Source of the DNA: JAENVT01 sp031412355 | GTDB lineage: Bacteria; Actinomycetota; Acidimicrobiia; Acidimicrobiales; Ilumatobacteraceae | Direction of reading: 5' to 3' | NCBI GenBank assembly: GCA_031412355.1 | Contig: JANOCR010000169.1 | Coordinates: forward strand, 1-9,285 | DNA: 9,285 nucleotides | Shown: one piece after another, positions 1 to 5,195 of the stretch | How the letters are laid out: each line of letters starts with the position of its first letter | How positions within the stretch are numbered: the first letter of the stretch is position 1 | Notes under the pieces: model-generated | The model's database searches: none | Told to the model about the DNA's origin: nothing | The model's input: only the letters and a program-made list of their open reading frames with translations | Program-made: the position numbers and the translations under genes

Positions 1-654
1 CTGGTCGGGCGGTTCGTGCTCGACGACGCCGGGGCAGTGCAATTCGAACAAGCGATCCGTACCGCTTGCACCTGGGACGGCACCAGCGACAACCGCGACG
101 GGCCACGGCGCAACGCCGACGCCTTGGTTGATGTCTGCGCGTTCTTCAACGCCAACCACACCCACCCGGGCACACCCCGCCAACGACCCCACATCGAACT
201 GCTCGTCGAAGCCGACACCTTGGACACGACACCGACGGCGTCGACCAGTGATCAAACTCACGTCGGTGCCGTGACCACCGAGACGTTGCTGTGCGACTGT
301 GTGATCCATCGCGTACTACGCGCCGGCAACACGATCTTGAACTACGGGCGAGCAACACGCACCGTGCCAACAGATCTGTTCCGTGCCGTCGCCACCCGCG
401 ACGGCGGCTGCCGATACCCAGGCTGCGACCGCCCAGTCGCCTGGTGCGACGCCCACCACATCCACCACTGGCAACACCACGGCCCCACAGAACTCGACAA
501 CTTGGTGTTGCTCTGCAACCGCCACCACCACCACGTCCACAGATACCACCTGCACCTCAAACTCTTACCCAACGCCAACCTCGACACCACCCACCCCGAC
601 GGCACCACCCAAACCAGCCAACCCCACCACCAACCACACAAACGAGCCCCCTAG
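1..654 (+). CDS. HNH endonuclease-type protein with DUF222/13E12 family character (5'-truncated by window)
   Basis: The reading frame is open from base 1, so the start and most of the N-terminal DUF222-like region lie outside the window. The visible 217 residues end in a classical HNH module at about residues 120-185. It begins with a CxxxxC pair (Cys137, Cys142), then Cys149, a HHIHHW stretch, the central LDNLVLLCNRH segment with its Asn, and a terminal His cluster. This arrangement is a Zn-ribbon HNH (beta-beta-alpha-metal) fold and is typical of the abundant actinobacterial '13E12 repeat' proteins. Their biological role is unknown; a DNA-nicking nuclease activity is inferred from the fold. 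The last 35 residues are low-complexity Thr/Pro/His. The gene converges on the stress-protein gene with a 17-bp gap and no room for a terminator. A GTG at 16 is only an internal codon. Family confidence is high, function is open. Confidence 0.88.
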   Translation: MVGRFVLDDAGAVQFEQAIRTACTWDGTSDNRDGPRRNADALVDVCAFFNANHTHPGTPRQRPHIELLVEADTLDTTPTASTSDQTHVGAVTTETLLCDCVIHRVLRAGNTILNYGRATRTVPTDLFRAVATRDGGCRYPGCDRPVAWCDAHHIHHWQHHGPTELDNLVLLCNRHHHHVHRYHLHLKLLPNANLDTTHPDGTTQTSQPHHQPHKRAP

Positions 655-671
655 ACCGTCCCCCGCAGGTG

Positions 672-1457
672 TCAGGTCTCGGTTGTCGGCTCCGCGCAAG
701 CGAGCAAGATCGAATGACCGGTGGTGTGCGCCACGACGGCGGCTGTCGAGCCGATCACCAGGCGCCGCACACCCGTCAGGCCGCGCGTTCCCAGCACGAC
801 GAGGTCAGGCTTGTGTTGTTCGAGATACCGCACCAGCTCGTCGGTCGGATCACCGCCGAGGATCCGATGGTGCGCGTCCACGCCGACGTCGCGAAGCGTG
901 TTCGTCGCGCCGTCGATAGCGGCCTGCACATCTGCGCGTCCGTCCCTGACCACAACGATCGTGGTTTCTACCTGGTTGATCCACGGCAGGCGACTCAACG
1001 CCTGTGTGGCCGCGCAGGCGTGAGGCGAGCCGTCGTGGCACACCACCACAGACTCGGTACGCCTGCCACGTCGAGGCACGACGATGGGCGCCGGTGGATG
1101 CACCATCAGCCACTCTGCGGTACTTCCGAGATGCATGGCCTTCAGCAACCCGCGCCCGCGCGGACCGATCGCCAGGAGATCGGCCGGCCGGGACAGGGCA
1201 AGCCTCGGGTCTGCCTCAATGGTGAGGTGAACGACTTCCTCGAACTGCGCTTCGACAAAAGCCCGACGGGGGTTCGGTGGCTCCCACTGGACGAGATCGG
1301 GCTTTCGTCCGGAGACGCGCACTACCACCGGATCGGCTGCGTTCACCACTTCCAGTCGCCATTGCGGCCACGCGTGACTGTTGATCCACAGCCAGGCGAG
1401 ATCGGCCGACGGCGAGTTGTCGTCTCCAAGGATCATCGTGTTGGTCGCCATGCTCAC
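672..1457 (-). CDS. Tandem-domain universal stress protein (UspA family)
   Basis: This 261-residue cytoplasmic protein has two Usp domains, about residues 7-130 and 135-255. Each carries the ATP-binding signature G-2x-G-9x-G-S/T: Gly98/Gly101/Gly111-Ser-Thr and Gly223/Gly226/Gly236-Ser-Thr. Each also starts with an acidic nucleotide-binding strand (ILGDDNSP and VVVCHDGSP). Two intact motifs suggest that both halves bind ATP, as in mycobacterial tandem Usps linked to dormancy and hypoxia survival. I chose the GTG at 1457 because an AGGAG sits 6 nt upstream; the ATG at 1451 gives a protein two residues shorter and is the alternative. The gene is transcribed divergently from the membrane protein at 1591. 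A DosR-like GGGACT half-site lies about 30 bp upstream of the start. Its exact stress role is inferred from the family only. Confidence 0.93.
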   Translation of the reverse strand: MSMATNTMILGDDNSPSADLAWLWINSHAWPQWRLEVVNAADPVVVRVSGRKPDLVQWEPPNPRRAFVEAQFEEVVHLTIEADPRLALSRPADLLAIGPRGRGLLKAMHLGSTAEWLMVHPPAPIVVPRRGRRTESVVVCHDGSPHACAATQALSRLPWINQVETTIVVVRDGRADVQAAIDGATNTLRDVGVDAHHRILGGDPTDELVRYLEQHKPDLVVLGTRGLTGVRRLVIGSTAAVVAHTTGHSILLACAEPTTET

Positions 1458-1463
1458 ATCGTG

Positions 1464-1468
1464 CTCCT
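1464..1468 (-). promoter_or_regulatory. Ribosome binding site deciding the Usp start
   Basis: AGGAG on the minus strand, 6 nt before the GTG at 1457 and 12 nt before the ATG at 1451. The spacing favours the GTG as the start codon. Confidence 0.6.
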
Positions 1469-1485
1469 GAGGCCTTCGCGGTGGA

Positions 1486-1502
1486 CAGGCCAAAAGTCCC
1501 AA
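1486..1502 (-). promoter_or_regulatory. DosR/DevR-like box upstream of the universal stress protein
   Basis: Read on the minus strand the site is TTGGGACTTTTGGCCTG. The proximal half GGGACT followed by TT matches the mycobacterial DosR consensus (TTSGGGACTWWAGTCCCSAA, recalled from the literature). The distal half, TGGCCT, matches AGTCCC at only three of six positions. It lies in the 133-bp divergent region before a tandem Usp, a classic DosR target class. Against it, the box centre is only about 38 bp upstream of the chosen GTG. That leaves little room for a normally spaced promoter plus a leader containing the visible RBS. No DosR gene is in the window. This is a candidate site only. Confidence 0.4.
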
Positions 1503-1577
1503 CCACAGATGACGAACTCCTCTGAAGCGCTTTTGTCGATTTCCGTACGGTGGGCGTCAAGAGATCTGGACAAACAC

Positions 1578-1582
1578 GGAGG
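1578..1582 (+). promoter_or_regulatory. Ribosome binding site of the 1591 membrane-protein gene
   Basis: GGAGG with an 8-nt spacer to the ATG at 1591. It supports that start and stands out because several neighbouring genes have no Shine-Dalgarno sequence. Confidence 0.75.
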
Positions 1583-1590
1583 TACAAACA

Positions 1591-2241
1591 ATGAGTGCAA
1601 CCCTAGAACGACAAGTCGAAGTTCCGCCCACGACGCCGGTCGTGGCGCTGAAGCGTCGCACCATCGACGCAGTATTGATCGGTGTCGGCCTCGTCGCTGC
1701 TGTGGTGTTCGCTGTCGCCGGCGCGCTGCTGGCATGGGGCAGCAACTTCGCCAGCGACTACGTCGGCGACGAACTGTCGTCGCAGAACATCACGTTCCCG
1801 TCAGCCGAGGCGCTGACCGAAGACGGCCGCAGCGACCTGGTCAAGTTCGCCGACCAAAAGCTCGACACTGGCAAAGAGGCAGAGGCCTACGCCAGCTACA
1901 TCAACGGTCACCTCGAGGCCACCGCCGACGGGCAGACGTACGCCGAACTGGGCACGCCCGAGCGTGCCGCCCGGGCCGCGGTGACCGCCGCTGTCGAAGC
2001 CGGAGAACCACAAGCAACCATCGATGAGCTGCAAGCAACGGCCGATGGGATCTCCGGTCAGCGCAACACACTGTTCAAGGGTGAGACCCTGCGCGGCCTG
2101 CTGTTGTCGGCCTACGCCTGGTCCACGGTCGGCAACATTGCCGGGATCGCCGCCATCGGTGCCTTCATCGCCGCCGCCATGATGGCAGTCCTGACGGTCC
2201 TCGGAGTCATCCACCACCGCAGGACCCCCAAGACCGCCTGA
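1591..2241 (+). CDS. Two-helix conserved actinobacterial membrane protein, function unknown
   Basis: This 216-residue protein has a short basic cytoplasmic N-terminus and a first membrane helix at about residues 27-49. An extracytoplasmic region of about 125 residues follows, then a second helix at about 178-205 and a basic tail (HHRRTPK). The positive-inside rule puts both ends in the cytoplasm and the loop outside. The loop contains a SQNITFPS segment near residue 64 and an LFKGETLRGLLLSAYAW segment at 161-177 just before the second helix. I recognise this layout from other uncharacterised actinobacterial membrane proteins, but no function is known to me. The loop is acidic and Ala-rich with no cysteine, so disulfides or haem binding by cysteine are excluded. 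A GGAGG Shine-Dalgarno supports the start. A strong hairpin follows the stop, so the gene is probably monocistronic. It is divergent from the stress protein and may share its control region. Confidence 0.87.
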   Translation: MSATLERQVEVPPTTPVVALKRRTIDAVLIGVGLVAAVVFAVAGALLAWGSNFASDYVGDELSSQNITFPSAEALTEDGRSDLVKFADQKLDTGKEAEAYASYINGHLEATADGQTYAELGTPERAARAAVTAAVEAGEPQATIDELQATADGISGQRNTLFKGETLRGLLLSAYAWSTVGNIAGIAAIGAFIAAAMMAVLTVLGVIHHRRTPKTA

Positions 2242-2260
2242 ACCTTCGCAGACGGAAATT

Positions 2261-2293
2261 GGAAGTGCCCGGCCCAAAAGGCTGGGCACTTCC
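2261..2293 (+). terminator. Hairpin terminator after the 1591 gene
   Basis: The 14-nt arms GGAAGTGCCCGGCC (2261-2274) and GGCTGGGCACTTCC (2280-2293) pair with a single G-U wobble around the loop CAAAA. The hairpin starts 20 bp after the stop codon. There is no U-run, as is common for actinobacterial intrinsic terminators. It separates this gene from the PadR promoter 31 bp further on. Confidence 0.85.
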
Positions 2294-2324
2294 GCGTCCG
2301 CCACGCAATCGTCGGCCTTGGCAC

Positions 2325-2353
2325 TTGACTATCGAAGTTCGATATATCATACT
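2325..2353 (+). promoter_or_regulatory. Sigma-70-type promoter of the PadR operon, leaderless
   Basis: A -35 hexamer TTGACT (2325-2330) and a -10 hexamer CATACT (2348-2353) are separated by 17 bp. The predicted transcription start, about 7 bp after the -10, falls on the ATG at 2360. No Shine-Dalgarno precedes that ATG, so the mRNA is predicted to be leaderless. Confidence 0.65.
2330..2344. promoter_or_regulatory. Palindromic operator 1 between -35 and -10 of the PadR promoter
   Basis: TATCGAAGTTCGATA is a perfect palindrome with 7-nt arms and one central base. It overlaps the last base of the -35 and fills most of the spacer, the expected place for a repressor site. PadR regulators commonly bind such AT-edged palindromes in their own promoters, so autoregulation is inferred. 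Confidence 0.65.
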
Positions 2354-2362
2354 CCGAGTATG
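2348..2362. promoter_or_regulatory. Palindromic operator 2 over the -10 and the start codon
   Basis: CATACTCCGAGTATG is a second perfect 7+1+7 palindrome. It contains the whole -10 hexamer and ends on the G of the ATG start codon. Its centre is 18 bp from that of operator 1, so bound dimers would lie under two helical turns apart. The arm differs from operator 1 but shares the outer AT step. Confidence 0.6.
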
Positions 2363-2701
2363 CCCTCGAAGCCCCGACCGCTGCCAGCAGCATCACTCCA
2401 CATCGCATTGGCGCTGCTCGACGGAGAACTGCACGGCTATGCCCTGATGCGTCGTGTGAGTGAGCTCAGCGATGGAGCTGTGAAGATGGGAGCAGGGACG
2501 CTGTACGGGACGCTGAACCGCCTGGTCGACGATGGTCTCATCGCCGAGACCACAGACCGCGTCACCCGCACCGACAGCGAGCGGCGCAGGTATTACGAAC
2601 TGACGCCGGATGGCCGAGCGATCGCGCTCGACGAGCTCAGCCGGCTGCAAACGCTGGTTCGCCGAGTCTCCGGCCGGCTGGCCGGTGGGGCGACAGCATG
2701 A
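2360..2701 (+). CDS. PadR family transcriptional regulator
   Basis: This 113-residue winged-helix DNA-binding protein has the full PadR signature. ALLDGELHGYALM (residues 18-30) comes first, then the recognition-helix stretch GAGTLYGTLNRLVDDGLI (44-61), then the wing RRRYYELTPDGRA (75-87), and a short C-terminal dimerisation helix (about 88-108). It belongs to the short PadR class and contains no cysteine. The ATG at 2360 fits the promoter as a leaderless start; an in-frame TTG at 2318 lies upstream of the -35 and is unlikely. Two perfect palindromes in the promoter suggest that it represses itself. The stop overlaps the next start (ATGA, 2698-2701), so the downstream membrane protein is co-expressed and is the likely regulated effector. 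The inducing ligand is unknown. Confidence 0.93.
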   Translation: MPSKPRPLPAASLHIALALLDGELHGYALMRRVSELSDGAVKMGAGTLYGTLNRLVDDGLIAETTDRVTRTDSERRRYYELTPDGRAIALDELSRLQTLVRRVSGRLAGGATA

Positions 2702-3279
2702 GCGACCAGCGCGCCGCGACCCGTGCGTACGGCATTCTCCTCGGTCTGTACCCCAGTCGGTTCCGCAGGGAGTACCGAGCCGACATGCTGCAACTGCTTC
2801 GCGACCAATGCATCGAGGAGCCGGCATGGAGGGTCTACTGCCGCGCTGCTCTCGATCTCGCGTTCACCATTCCAACCCAGCACGTGGAGGCACACATGAA
2901 CCGCAGTCCGAAGCACTTCGTCCCACTTCTCTACACCGCCATTGCCGCCGCCGGCGCGATGCTGGCCATCGTCGGCGGGACGAACACCACCATGCTGGGT
3001 ATCGGTCTCGGTATCGCGGTCGTCGCCGGCAGCCTCGGCGCCATTGCATGGAGGCGAGCCGCACCGGTACGAAGCACAGCCGCCACCGATGGATGGTGGA
3101 AGCTGGTTGTCGCCGGGCCATGCATCGTTGTGGGCGTGATCCTGGCCGCGGGCGCCGGTGTCGAGGCCTGGTTCTTGGGAGTGACGTTGGTGTTCGCGGC
3201 GTTCGTGCTCACCGGTATCGGTCTGCTGATGGGCATCGCCCGCTTGGCGAGTCGGCGTTCGACAACCCTGCGTACCTGA
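2698..3279 (+). CDS. PadR-associated membrane protein with an N-terminal permease-prefix-like segment
   Basis: This 193-residue protein overlaps the PadR gene by 4 bp (ATGA), and a GTGGGG sits about 8 nt before its ATG, so translation is probably coupled. Residues 8-37 (AYGILLGLYPSRFRREYRADMLQLLRD) match the short cytoplasmic motif 'YP..FR.EY..EM' seen at the start of many PadR-linked permeases and membrane proteins. Four hydrophobic segments follow at about 74-94, 98-118, 134-155 and 158-181, with an Arg-rich loop (RRAAPVR) between the second and third and a basic C-terminus. There is no ABC ATPase next to it and no transport motif that I recognise. It could be a membrane-stress or permease-accessory protein; function is unknown. 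It converges with the aldolase gene 6 bp away. Confidence 0.86.
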   Translation: MSDQRAATRAYGILLGLYPSRFRREYRADMLQLLRDQCIEEPAWRVYCRAALDLAFTIPTQHVEAHMNRSPKHFVPLLYTAIAAAGAMLAIVGGTNTTMLGIGLGIAVVAGSLGAIAWRRAAPVRSTAATDGWWKLVVAGPCIVVGVILAAGAGVEAWFLGVTLVFAAFVLTGIGLLMGIARLASRRSTTLRT

Positions 3280-3288
3280 GTCGACTCA
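3277..3288. other. 12-bp perfect palindrome holding both convergent stop codons
   Basis: TGAGTCGACTCA reads the same on both strands. Its first three bases are the TGA of the membrane protein (plus) and its last three are the TGA of the aldolase (minus). With no loop it is not a standard terminator hairpin. It may simply be a chance product of tight packing. Confidence 0.7.
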
Positions 3289-3936
3289 TCCCTCGAATGT
3301 CAACCTGCTGTCGACTCCCTCGCGAAGTCGCTCGGCATGCTCGACAAAATTAAGTGCGTCGAGCAGTGATCGACCGTTCTCGATCGAGATGCGCAACGCC
3401 TTCTCGCGCACCTGGATTGCTTCGGCGTCGTCGAGAGCTGACTCGAACTCTGCCTCACTGCCGACGACTATCCCATCGTCGTCACCGAGCATCAGATCGC
3501 CCGGTCGTACCTCGACGTCGCCGATCACGACGGGGACCTGCACGACCGGCACCATTTGAGCCGGCGCGGCACGCGGTGTCACGCCGCGCGAGTAGACGGG
3601 CATCCCCAGGCGGGCGACCATCGCGCTGTCGCGGCAGAGGCCGTCGATTACAACACCGGCCATGTCGCGCCGTGCTGCCTCAGTGCAGAACAGCTCGCCG
3701 GCGACGGCAAGGTCGTCGACCCCCGCAGAGACAACCAAGACGTCGTTGGCTGTGCCGAGCTCCAGCGCGCCGATGACCGACATCAGGTCCCCACGCGCGG
3801 CTGCTGTCACCACCCTTCCGACCATGCGGCCGCCCGGCGAGAGGCGGCGGATCCCCGTCGGCAGCACTCGCAATCCCTTGTTCGCATCGCTGATGCTTGC
3901 GGTGTCGATGTGGCGAAGGCGCTGGAGAACGGTCAT
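3286..3936 (-). CDS. RraA-like protein, probable 4-hydroxy-4-methyl-2-oxoglutarate/oxaloacetate-type aldolase
   Basis: This 216-residue cytoplasmic protein has the usual length and layout of the RraA / HMG-CHA aldolase family. It opens with DTASISDANKG (residues 11-21). The glycine-rich AGVDDLAVAGEL (71-82) leads to Glu81, and VVIDGLCRD (95-103) supplies Arg102-Asp103. The family's acidic-x20-Arg-Asp spacing is intact, so divalent-metal and oxo-acid binding are expected. Known members cleave 4-hydroxy-4-methyl-2-oxoglutarate to pyruvate or decarboxylate oxaloacetate. RNase E inhibitor RraA shares the fold, but that role does not fit an actinobacterium well. The ATG at 3936 gives a normal N-terminus; ATG 3954 is an alternative. 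No good Shine-Dalgarno precedes either. It lies head-to-head with an aminotransferase, suggesting a shared amino-acid or oxo-acid degradation route. The substrate is not certain. Confidence 0.88.
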   Translation of the reverse strand: MTVLQRLRHIDTASISDANKGLRVLPTGIRRLSPGGRMVGRVVTAAARGDLMSVIGALELGTANDVLVVSAGVDDLAVAGELFCTEAARRDMAGVVIDGLCRDSAMVARLGMPVYSRGVTPRAAPAQMVPVVQVPVVIGDVEVRPGDLMLGDDDGIVVGSEAEFESALDDAEAIQVREKALRISIENGRSLLDALNFVEHAERLREGVDSRLTFEG

Positions 3937-3968
3937 GCGCCCAGTGTTGCCCATTAGCGTCTGATCCG
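3937..3968. promoter_or_regulatory. 32-bp divergent start region between aldolase and aminotransferase
   Basis: The two start codons are only 32 bp apart and neither has a clear Shine-Dalgarno. A TAGCGT (3955-3960, plus) lies 8 bp before the aminotransferase ATG. A GCTAAT (3958-3953, minus) lies 16 bp before the aldolase ATG at 3936. These weak -10-like elements overlap, so the two promoters, if real, would compete and give leaderless or near-leaderless mRNAs. No convincing -35 is seen for either. Confidence 0.3.
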
Positions 3969-5195
3969 ATGACCGATCGGCTCGCCTCGCGCATGAACCT
4001 GGTGAAGCCATCGGCCATTCGTGAGCTGTTACGCCTCGGCGCAGATCCCGCGATCATCAACTTCGGCGGCGGATACCCCGACCCGGCGCTGTTCCCGATC
4101 GAGCAGCTGGAAGCGGTGTTCAGCCGGTCGATAACCGAGCATGGTCTCGAGTCGCTGCAGTACACCGTCTCGACCGGCACTCCCCGTCTGTGTGAGCAGA
4201 TCGCCGGGCGCATGCGGCGCGACGGCGTCACGTGTACGGGCGACGACATCTTGATCCTGCAAGGCGGCCAACAAGGGCTCGACCTGGTCGCCAAGATGCT
4301 GGTGAACCCGGGCGACGTGATCGTGACGGAGGACCCGACCTTCCTGGGCGGCCTGATCGCGTTCAACCCCTGCGAACCGGTCTACGCCTGCGTGCCCCTC
4401 GACAACGACGGGATGGATACCGACGAACTCGAACGCATCCTCACGGCACACCCGAAGACCAAGTTCATCTACACGATCCCCGACTTCCAGAACCCGGCCG
4501 GCGTGGCGATGTCGCTCTCGCGACGTCAACACCTGATCGAACTGGCCAACCGCTTCGACGTGATGGTGCTGGAAGACGCGCCCTACCGCGAGATTCGATT
4601 CGAGGGCGCGTCGCTGCCCACCCTGAAGAGCCTCGACACCGAAGGCAGAGTTATCTACCTCGGCAGCTTCTCGAAGATCCTTGCTCCTGGCTTGCGTCTC
4701 GGTTGGGCCGTCGCATCGCCGGAGATCATCCATCATCTCGGTTTGCTGAAGCTTGCCGCCGATACGCAGTGCAGCACGCTGAACATGGCCGCTGTCTCGC
4801 TGTATCTCGACACCTACGACATCGACAGCCACATCGCCACGATTCGTCAAACGTATCGTCACAAGAAGAACGTGATGCTCGACGCAATCGATCAACACTT
4901 CCCGCACGAGATCACGTGCACGAACCCCAAGGGCGGAATGTTCACTTGGCTGACGTTCCCCGAGGGATTCGATACCGAGCGCTTCATGCTCGACTACGCC
5001 CTACCGCACGCCAAGGTTGCCTACGTGCCAGGCGCGACGTTCTTTCCCGTCGACATGAGACCGAACTACGCGCGGATGAGCTATTCGATGCAGTCCGACG
5101 ATCGCATCGTCGCAGGGATCGCGGCACTCGGTGCCGCTCTGAAGGGCGTGATGGCCGTTGCCGACCACGCGCAACGTCAGGCCCGGGCGAGGTGA
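3969..5195 (+). CDS. PLP-dependent aminotransferase, LysN/2-aminoadipate-type (fold type I, class I/II)
   Basis: This 408-residue cytoplasmic enzyme has all fold-type-I landmarks. There is a substrate-side NFGGGYPDPALFP (31-43) and a phosphate-cup segment GGQQGLDL (99-106). Asn175 lies in PDFQNPAG, and Asp203 and Tyr206 in LEDAPY. The Schiff-base Lys236 is in LGSFSKILAPGLRLGW, and the carboxylate-binding Arg369 in YARMSYSM. The pattern is that of LysN/ARO8-like and MocR-related aminotransferases, which act on 2-aminoadipate, aromatic or branched amino acids. The N-terminal GntR domain of MocR proteins is absent, so this is a stand-alone enzyme. ATG 3969 matches the family's usual N-terminus. 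It is paired head-to-head with an RraA-like aldolase. Its 3' end overlaps the convergent SulP gene by 19 bp, coding on both strands. Substrate is inferred only. Confidence 0.92.
   Translation: MTDRLASRMNLVKPSAIRELLRLGADPAIINFGGGYPDPALFPIEQLEAVFSRSITEHGLESLQYTVSTGTPRLCEQIAGRMRRDGVTCTGDDILILQGGQQGLDLVAKMLVNPGDVIVTEDPTFLGGLIAFNPCEPVYACVPLDNDGMDTDELERILTAHPKTKFIYTIPDFQNPAGVAMSLSRRQHLIELANRFDVMVLEDAPYREIRFEGASLPTLKSLDTEGRVIYLGSFSKILAPGLRLGWAVASPEIIHHLGLLKLAADTQCSTLNMAAVSLYLDTYDIDSHIATIRQTYRHKKNVMLDAIDQHFPHEITCTNPKGGMFTWLTFPEGFDTERFMLDYALPHAKVAYVPGATFFPVDMRPNYARMSYSMQSDDRIVAGIAALGAALKGVMAVADHAQRQARAR

Noticed and set aside
548..654. CACC-rich low-complexity DNA at the end of the HNH gene, considered as a tandem repeat
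   Set aside because: There is no fixed repeat unit. It reflects Thr, Pro and His codons in the C-terminal tail.
1..654. 13E12-type gene as evidence of a mobile element or prophage site
   Set aside because: Such genes can serve as phage integration sites in mycobacteria, but no integrase, att duplication or phage gene is visible here.
291..2027. A 578-codon open frame on the plus strand
   Set aside because: It runs across the HNH gene, antisense to the stress protein and into the membrane-protein gene. Its product is Arg/Pro/His-rich low complexity with no domain, as expected for an off-frame reading of high-GC DNA.
2318..2359. TTG at 2318 as an upstream start for PadR
   Set aside because: It lies upstream of the -35 hexamer and would translate the promoter and operator. 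The ATG at 2360 coincides with the predicted transcript start.
4029..4907. A 292-codon open frame antisense to the aminotransferase
   Set aside because: The aminotransferase frame has every catalytic motif. The antisense product has no recognisable fold and no start signal.
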